Part shown: positions 57,029 through 64,000 of the stretch, one piece after another
How positions within the stretch are numbered: position 1 is the first letter of the stretch
Layout of the letters: each line of letters begins with the position of its first letter
Notes under the pieces: generated by a model
Seen by the model: the letters and a program-made list of their open reading frames with translations, nothing else
What the model was told of the DNA's origin: nothing
The model's database searches: none
Source of the DNA: Baylisascaris procyonis
Lineage: Eukaryota > Nematoda > Chromadorea > Rhabditida > Ascarididae
Assembly: GCA_037389465.1 (NCBI GenBank)
Contig: JAZARR010000164.1
Location: 3,610,501 to 3,674,500 of the forward strand
Direction: 5' to 3'
DNA length: 64,000 bases
Position numbers and translations under genes: made by a program

Positions 57029-60000
57029 GTAATCCTTAATATTTTTAATGGGAGTGTTTATTGCTTCCATGGTCGTCATGTTCGGCAGTTAACTTTGAAT
57101 TTAACACGTTGAACAGAGTCACCAAATTCCTCTTTTTTTTCAATGCAAGTCTATGAATAACATAGCGGCCGATTGATTGCTTTAAGAAAATTTAGGAATT
57201 TTCCACTGCTTTCTTGAGAGAGCTAAATTCACATACCGTGATGGGGTTTATTTGATCGATTGAACAATAAATGTTGCCTTAGTAGACTGCATTATCAACT
57301 TGAGCATTTTAATGTATTGACTGTTGAGAATTCCACTTGTTTTCTGATATGAATTAAGTTGAGCATAATTTGAAGCCTACTGCATTTTTTCCCTATCACA
57401 ATGTTCGAACGCATGCCTCTTCACGAAATTGCATTCAGAACCATATGACATTTCTTCGCCTTTACTACTATCCTACTGTTGCGAATGGCTTGTGACCCCA
57501 CTGTTGCCTCGCACTTCCTACTTTGTCATCGATGCACGCTTCTCTTAACTCGATAACCTGAATTTGATCGGTGATAGTATAGTGCAACGACTGCCTTTAG
57601 TTTTTTTAGTGGTTTTCGGAGAATGTCAATAGAGCTGGTTGCCTTTAATGTTCATATTGCAATGAAGACACTCTTCAACTCGCATTTACGACATATTTTA
57701 CATGCACCAAGACCCTTCCATTTATTTGCCATTGCTCTCTGAAGTAATGTAGACAGAAGCGTATGCATGCAGAAAACCACTTTATAAACTCCGCAAGTGG
57801 CAATCAATTATTCATTCTTATTTTTGCTATGAGAACTCAAGTCTCATACATACACTATCAAGCAATGAAACCATTCATCTGAAAAATGACCATTTAAATG
57901 ACCATTTTCCCAAAATTGTTTCGCTGATGGTAATCTTTCAACTTTTGAAGAAAGTAATGGAACTCTTTTGGCATAGGAAATAGGCGTGGCGGAAGAATGA
58001 CAAGTTTTAAATATGATGATGAGTTTTGCGGTTAATAAGTTGTTGTGCTTACTCCTTCCTCCACATATCTTAACCTGAGATGAGGATACAAGACCTTTTT
58101 GTGACTGCTTCTCTGAATTTCAGTAGCTCTTTATAACATATTCAGTCACGATTCTGAGGCTAAAGTCCTCGGTCTTCATTTTATGATCCTATTTATGCTT
58201 TTTCATTTTTATGCATACCTTCCACTATGCAAATGTTCTAGTGTTTAAAGCAAGGCAAAGAGATCATTGCGACGAGTACAGCGTTTATGCAAATTCTATA
58301 GGGTTATTTGCTTTTGTGCATATGCTCCCAAATGAGCCTCTTCACCAGCAACGCTAGGTACCCGATCCCTATGGCAATACCGGTGCTAAGGCAAATACCC
58401 TTTAAATCGCGTGTATCAGGAGCTTTAATGAAACTGTATAGACGAATTTGCATTTGCGAAATGCATTATGCCGACGTCGTTTTCTTTCATATGTAACGCT
58501 GTGCCCGTCCGTCTCTCCGTATACCACTGAAGGTAGGGTAGGGTTAACGAAAAAGTAAATAGTACTATTTAGGACGGCAATCTCCTTCGTCATCTTTAAT
58601 GTTGATTCATCAATTTAGAAACGATTTACAGACATTTAAGGGTGCCAGATAATCTATATATATTTTTACATCGGTTACCTGTTGCGTTTTCATTTTACAT
58701 CGGTCTGGTCACAAAAAGATGAATTTTTATAGGTGATTTGTACGAGTGGAGGGACTGATTGGAATACAAAAAAATTCTCTCGCGTATTTCATTATTTCTT
58801 CATAACTTAGAAATTGGTTGGTCAAGTGAATGCAATGTGAAGGCGCATAATATGTCGCATGGTGTGGTATTATTCTCTATTTCTTTAACTGAGCAGTTGT
58901 TTAGTCGAGCATACGTTGGAAAAAAACTTATATTTGTCACTTATCATTCTAAATACACCATTTTTACATAGTTGACGTCATATGATAAAGGTAACTGCAG
59001 TCTAATTCAGACTTTAGTGATAAACGTTGTTTTATCAAAGATGCAGGTATTGTCCGCAGAGAGGATCCGAGCGGCTTTCCGAGTGTATGTTGTAGTCAGC
59101 AAGTGGGAAGTCGTGGGCTCGAATCCCATCAACGGAAATAACTTCATTTGCCCTCAAAAACTGGCTGTCTTAAAGACTGCTTTGTTGTGCATAAAAATCT
59201 TGGTGTATCATGCAGACAGACGAAACGAAAGCATATCACCATCCATGCATCGTTTCTTTAACATCAAGCCGGACGCCAGTATTCGGACAACGATTATGCA
59301 GTGCGTTGATGAGGGGCTATTAGGGGCGTAATCTTAGATTTTGGAAGCAATGAGGGAATCGGCTGTGTGCTTGTTAAGTGCAATATTAGCATATTAGAGG
59401 TTTGCTTAGCTGCTTCGTTCAAAACTGCCCTCGCATAGACCTTTTGCAGTATTAGTAACACTGAAATCGAATTCCCATGTTCTGAAGTAAAGCATGCAGA
59501 GCTGCGATGCCTACGTAGGGTCATTGTTTGCGTTCTGCTAATAATAATGCATTATTTGCTTCCTACTTAATCTTGCTGGTACCACAGAACATCCGAATAT
59601 CCTCTTATTCTATGCCATTTTCATGGCATCATTCGTCACTGCAGACTCTGCAGTGTTTTCTTCATACAGACTAATGATGTTCCAGATGATCACTAGTATG
59701 TGTACTTATCCAGATAGTGCTATTTTTTCTCGTCGAACACGGCTGAAAATTAAAGCTTCTGCGTATATCTTCTCGAGCAGATATCGTATTTCTAATTTCA
59801 ACATCAGTGTTATTTTATTCCATTTGTGATTAGAAGCTGTTGCCTCGCAAAGCAAAGAAAAAACGTACTCGCCTTGTTCATAACTGTTGCTCGTAAGAAA
59901 ACCCACTCTCAAGCGCTATTCATAAGACAACTTTTGGGTTGCTTAGTTTTGTCACCTCCTGAAGTGTGCTCTGCTATCTGTGATATTTGCTTCAATTCGC

Positions 60001-63000
60001 TAAACTAAACTTTAATTTTTCTCATATTTTAATCAGCAATTTATGTATAATGAATAATTGTTTCTTCATATCGCTTCCGTTTTCGCTTGAGAGAATACAT
60101 AACTGGCGCACTATGAATCGACGTCGTTTTTGAAGTCTAAGCCGAAGCTGCAACTAATGACCTCCGTGAGCAGACATTGTTGCAGTCGTCTGTTCTCCTT
60201 TCTCTACTTCATCCCCTTTTTCTCCCGTTCGCTAACTTTTCATTTTCAACCCTGCCACTCCATCCATCCCCGCCTCTACGTTCAGTCCTCTTCATCTATC
60301 TGACGACGATATTCATTCTATATTTTTCCTATTGTAGGATGGAAGCTTCATAACAAAGGAGAATGACGTTTTTATGTAAAGTGCACTTTAGATAACGATA
60401 TACATCTATGCGAATTTTGCTTCCGAATCGAAATGACGAGGTGATTTGTGACGGCTAGATGCGTCCTTCAGTAAACAATGTTTCGTGAAGCAACGAACAA
60501 AATGTCATCTTCATAAAGTCACGACTACAATCTTAATATTTACTGATAATTTAAAATTTTCGATGTTCTTGCAACGATTCCTCATTTTTCTTTATTCTTG
60601 TTACTTGTCATCTAGCAATTACTTCATTAATAAACCACTATCCTTAAAAACTAACCGCCATTCAAACTTTAATCAAATTGTTGACTTCTTTTCTTTTTTG
60701 CCCTCCATATAAAAAAATGGTGGTTGGCTGGCAACAGTTTTCGTTCGATCGTGTGAACGATGCGAATAGATGAGCATGTGTTGCAGAGATGGAATTTATA
60801 AACATTTAAAACAGAAAAGGGAAGGAACCAAAATTTTCTCTGCATCCGATATGTGTCCTCCCATAGACATTTTTTGACCGACAATAAAGTAAATTTGATT
60901 GGGTCAACGTGTAGTTTGTTATGATGTTTTGTTTGTGTTGTAAAGGCATTCATTGTTGCTTACCAAAAACTCTTCTTATTTCCTGTTTTCGACGAATTGC
61001 ATCTTCCACATAAGTGTTCAAATGAGCATCTCATTCTCTCGACACTTCTCTGTTGAACTCTCCGTTGGAATGCTCAATTCATTCTTCAAAGGTTTCGTTT
61101 TGCACTCATACATTCTTATCTTTCGATTAGTAAAATGTTCTCAGGAAGGCACAAATTTAGATCTATATTACGGAGGATTGCTGCAGATCGCTTGGAAGAA
61201 CTGATATCATCCCATATATATCCACCAGAAAGTATTGTCTCTATCCACGAATAGGATTGGAGTTGATCTATCAGATTTATTCGTCTATGAGGTTTAGGAT
61301 GAAATTTCCTCGATTTGTTTTTTCGAGTCTCAGCATGGTCATGTCAGTGCATTCATCAGCACTCTTGCGATGTTTTTTTTTTCTGGATATCTCCATATTT
61401 TTGATCGACAGGACTTTCAAAAACTTGCAAAAATGTTTTTCTTATCAGTGTGCGCAGTTTGTTTCCTCATTCGAAGATGATATTCTCTACTCCGTCACGG
61501 CGTTAACGTTCTTCCCATTCTTCATTTCCATCGTGTAGTGCAGTTCTTATAGCACTCGTTCGCAGTTTACATTCCGTGGGTTGCATTTCATAAGGATTCG
61601 ATTCTGATCTATTCTGCTCTGATTTTTATTCCGTTATGGTTTTGCTCCTTTGTAAAAATTTCATCGACACAATGCATTATATTATCATGACGTTAGACCG
61701 TAAGCTATCCATCCAGTAGTTTCAAGCCGGGACCGTTGAATCTTGAGTTCGGAAACTAAGTGAATGTATTGTGAACCTTAGCATCATCTCTTTCAGCAGC
61801 TTTTGCCTTCATTCGTCGACTTATGAAAACTAATTATGAGTATATAAGGGTGCAAAAAATATTTACGTGTATTTTCCGCCGGTCGGATTTGATACGCACT
61901 ATTTATCCAGTCGTGGTTTTGCATGGATGTGCGTTGTCGTCTGTCTACTTGCCTGCTTACCTTCAACTCCTGAACCCTGGAAGTTAGAATCATGAAATTC
62001 GATGCCTATAGTGTATATCATGACTTAGCTGTCTCTGTCATAATCCGCTTTGACCTATCAATTTCGAGGGAAGTTTCAGACATTTAAATCTTGACACTGG
62101 TCAGCTTTCCATTTTAAATCGACGGATTGCAATCAAATAGTCATTCCATAGGGAATTTATGCGAGCAGTTAGGTTGATTTAAACATTCAGATATCATTTC
62201 GCTTATTTGTGATTTGTTGATAAGTCATGAAATTGCCTGCTCAGGCGACATGATTGCAATAGCGCTCTCTGTAGCAATTTCTTCTCCGCGCTTCTGAAAT
62301 TGTTTTTTGCAATCTTTCAATGAGCAATAAATGTGAGGACATTATTCCTTATATTTTGTCATTTTTGCTGATTGTAACTATTGCTAGTTCATATCACACT
62401 CATATCACGCCGACTTTTTTGACATGTTCTTCCACTTACTGCTTTCACCTTCAATGATTTCAATGCCATTTTTTATATAATATGAGGTAGCGATTTGAAA
62501 GATTCATTTTATACTCTTCTGCAAACAGTACAGCTTTTTCTTTCTTATAACCTATGCACCGATGAGATTCACTCTCAGTTTAAATTTTTACTTTCCATAT
62601 TCATTGGCAAACGTTTTTTCTGCACTATTTGGCTAAGGAAAGAAACCTACTATTATAACGCTTTCAATCGTGATGAATTATGTTTATTCTTCTTCAAATA
62701 GAGGAAAACGCAAAGAAATAATTTTCGACGTCACATTCCTTTTTTTGGGCATAACAACTGCCAATGACCCCATTGAGGGATGTAGGCGGAGTAATTGCTT
62801 CTGTACGAAATGGGCCAAGATTCGGCCAAATACATAACTCGATAACTTGCAGTCATTGCCAATTTGCAGTCATTCAGCTCTCAAAGCGCCTGTTCATCAG
62901 CGACACCGCAGAAGCGTGATTTGAGGAAAATTGCGTCGCAATTATTCCTCCACGTCGCATCCTTCATTTTTTTTTTTTTTGCGCACTTGTGCAGTTTCCC

Positions 63001-63118
63001 TCTCATTAGTGAACTCGGCAGTACTCACTCGCGTCGGTAGTCACCAACCAACTCGGTTAACGGTTGGTATGCAAATTTGTATAAAGTAGGCTTCCTTATA
63101 ACAACATCTAAATTTTAG
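57029..63118. other. No supported gene in about 6 kb
   Basis: AT-rich. The only exon-like item is a short block after CTATTGTAG at 60339 (DGSFITKENDVF), too short to call. A tRNA-like segment is listed at 59076-59138. Confidence 0.4.
59076..59138 (+). repeat. 63-nt tRNA-like sequence with intact T-arm and acceptor pairing
   Basis: TTTCCG at the 5' end pairs with CGGAAA at the 3' end, and GTGGGCTCGAATCCCAT forms a proper T-arm with the GGCTCGAATCC B-box word. The middle is too short for a full D arm plus anticodon arm, so this is a truncated tRNA or tRNA-derived repeat rather than a normal tRNA gene. Confidence 0.45.
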
Positions 63119-63646
63119 CGTTTTTTCGCTATGCATATACACATTGTACATACATTGCCACAAGCAAAATAAGTCCACCATTTATATGCATGATATGCCT
63201 TACGTCGATTGTCGAAAGCGCCAATCTCTAATCTTAGCAGCTGTGAGTGAATACATAAACTTGGACTTGTACGGTCAGTCGCATCTAGGGAAATAGCATT
63301 CATATACAAAGACTTGTTATATAGTGCTCCTCTTCAACTCTTTCCTCCTACTTTTCTCACATCGCTTGTCTGCAGTTTCAGCTACATAGTTTTTCGATGC
63401 ACCTTTTCAAAAACAATATCCATTCGAAAGCAGTATTGAAGTGACTTTTCCAGTAGATTGTTGCGAATCTCGACGAAGCATAACGAAACTGTTGAACACT
63501 CATTATTGTGAGTGTAATTAATGCATCGTTCATCAGCTGCTGAAGCCCCCTTCAGGCGATTGAAAGAGGCATTCGTTTTATCGATCCCTGGTCATCGATC
63601 TGCCCCTTTCGATGAATTCGGCCACTCTTATCCAATGCGTCTGTAA
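63119..63646 (+). CDS. Three 3'-terminal exons of an unidentified plus-strand gene
   Basis: Exon 63119-63242 follows TCTAAATTTTAG, reads SLCIYTLYIHCHKQNKSTIY, then MHDMPYVDCRKRQSLILAA, and ends at a GTGAGT donor (phase 0). Exon 63390-63490 reads FFDAPFQKQYPFESSIEVTF then PVDCCESRRSITK, with a GTTGAA donor. Exon 63556-63646 follows CCCTTCAG and reads RLKEAFVLSIPGHRSAPFDE then FGHSYPMRL and TAA. Phases agree. The middle exon uses a weak acceptor (CTACATAG); using the better TTTCAG eight bases earlier gives a different short ending (LHSFSMHLFKNNIHSKAVLK, stop). The Cys-containing middle could be extracellular, but no family is recognised. Confidence 0.45.
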
Positions 63647-64000
63647 CTTCGCTTGTTATCCCTTATCGTTCTTTTCGTGTTACGCTTTTGAACATTCATT
63701 ATCATTATTGTTGTTGTTATTTTTATTATCATCATTATTGTTTCAAATGAGAACACGCTAAGTGGAAGCACATAATTTTTTTTTTTTCAAATTCCAGCAT
63801 GCAGGTAGTTCTTTTATGCGAGGAATGATAACCGTTCACAACCAAAACAAGCAAGAATATATACTGACGATATGATGCGCTTCTGATGCCACTGTAGTGT
63901 AGGTCAAAATTTCCTTCACTAAAAAGTGTTTGGACTCCTGCAAATATTCACATGTCCAAACAACTTGTTAGACCATTCATCAATGATTTTTCAAGTGCCG
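63647..64000. other. Right edge, downstream of the last exon; nothing seen
   Basis: AT-rich, with an imperfect ATT/GTT trinucleotide tract around 63696-63742 and a T run near 63777-63788. No AATAAA close to the stop at 63646. Confidence 0.5.

Overview
The window is eukaryotic, AT-rich and gene-poor. Its exons are short and split by introns of about 60 bp to 5 kb. The 3' splice sites are mostly of the TTTCAG / TTTTAG / TTTGCAG kind, and one intron uses a GCAAGT donor. This style, together with a metazoan alpha-tubulin and decayed non-LTR retrotransposon pieces, suggests a nematode, most likely a large-intron clade V (strongylid-type) genome. The species is inference. The exons below were built by hand from splice consensus, reading frame and phase agreement. 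No homology search was possible.

Region 1 (1-14440, minus strand): a large gene of at least 15 exons that runs off the left edge. Splice phases agree along almost the whole chain. It encodes a mostly disordered protein: Ser/Tyr-rich N-terminal exons, acidic and Ser/Pro exons, two Arg/Ser repeat exons, then a charged coiled-coil exon ending in a long Glu run. I do not recognise the family. On the opposite strand, a small five-exon gene (11946-13171, plus; about 183 codons from an ATG just after a splice-acceptor-like site) lies across two of its introns, and one minus exon sits inside a plus intron. The two genes are therefore interleaved.

Region 2 (14441-28900): no convincing gene. It contains a 454-bp near-perfect palindrome at 19521-19974 (foldback or MITE-like).

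Region 3 (28900-38409, plus): exons of an unidentified gene with very small introns (29919-30566), followed closely by a complete alpha-tubulin gene (30764-38409, 11 exons including an ATG-only first exon, 445 aa). The tubulin is divergent: Gln at position 40 instead of the acetylatable Lys, and a shortened, Glu-poor C-terminal tail that still ends in Tyr. Its 2.5-kb intron 8 holds repeats: a 17-bp-arm palindrome, a 103-bp AT microsatellite and two tRNA-like segments.

Region 4 (38410-64000): sparse. A decayed reverse transcriptase (44650-46054, minus) keeps YADD and HRPIS motifs. A likely RT C-terminal remnant lies at 49655-49905 (plus). Plus-strand exon groups lie at 46304-47334, 55559-55741, 56894-57028 and 63119-63646; their products are unidentified. 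The remainder is non-coding, with scattered tRNA-like and short repeated segments.
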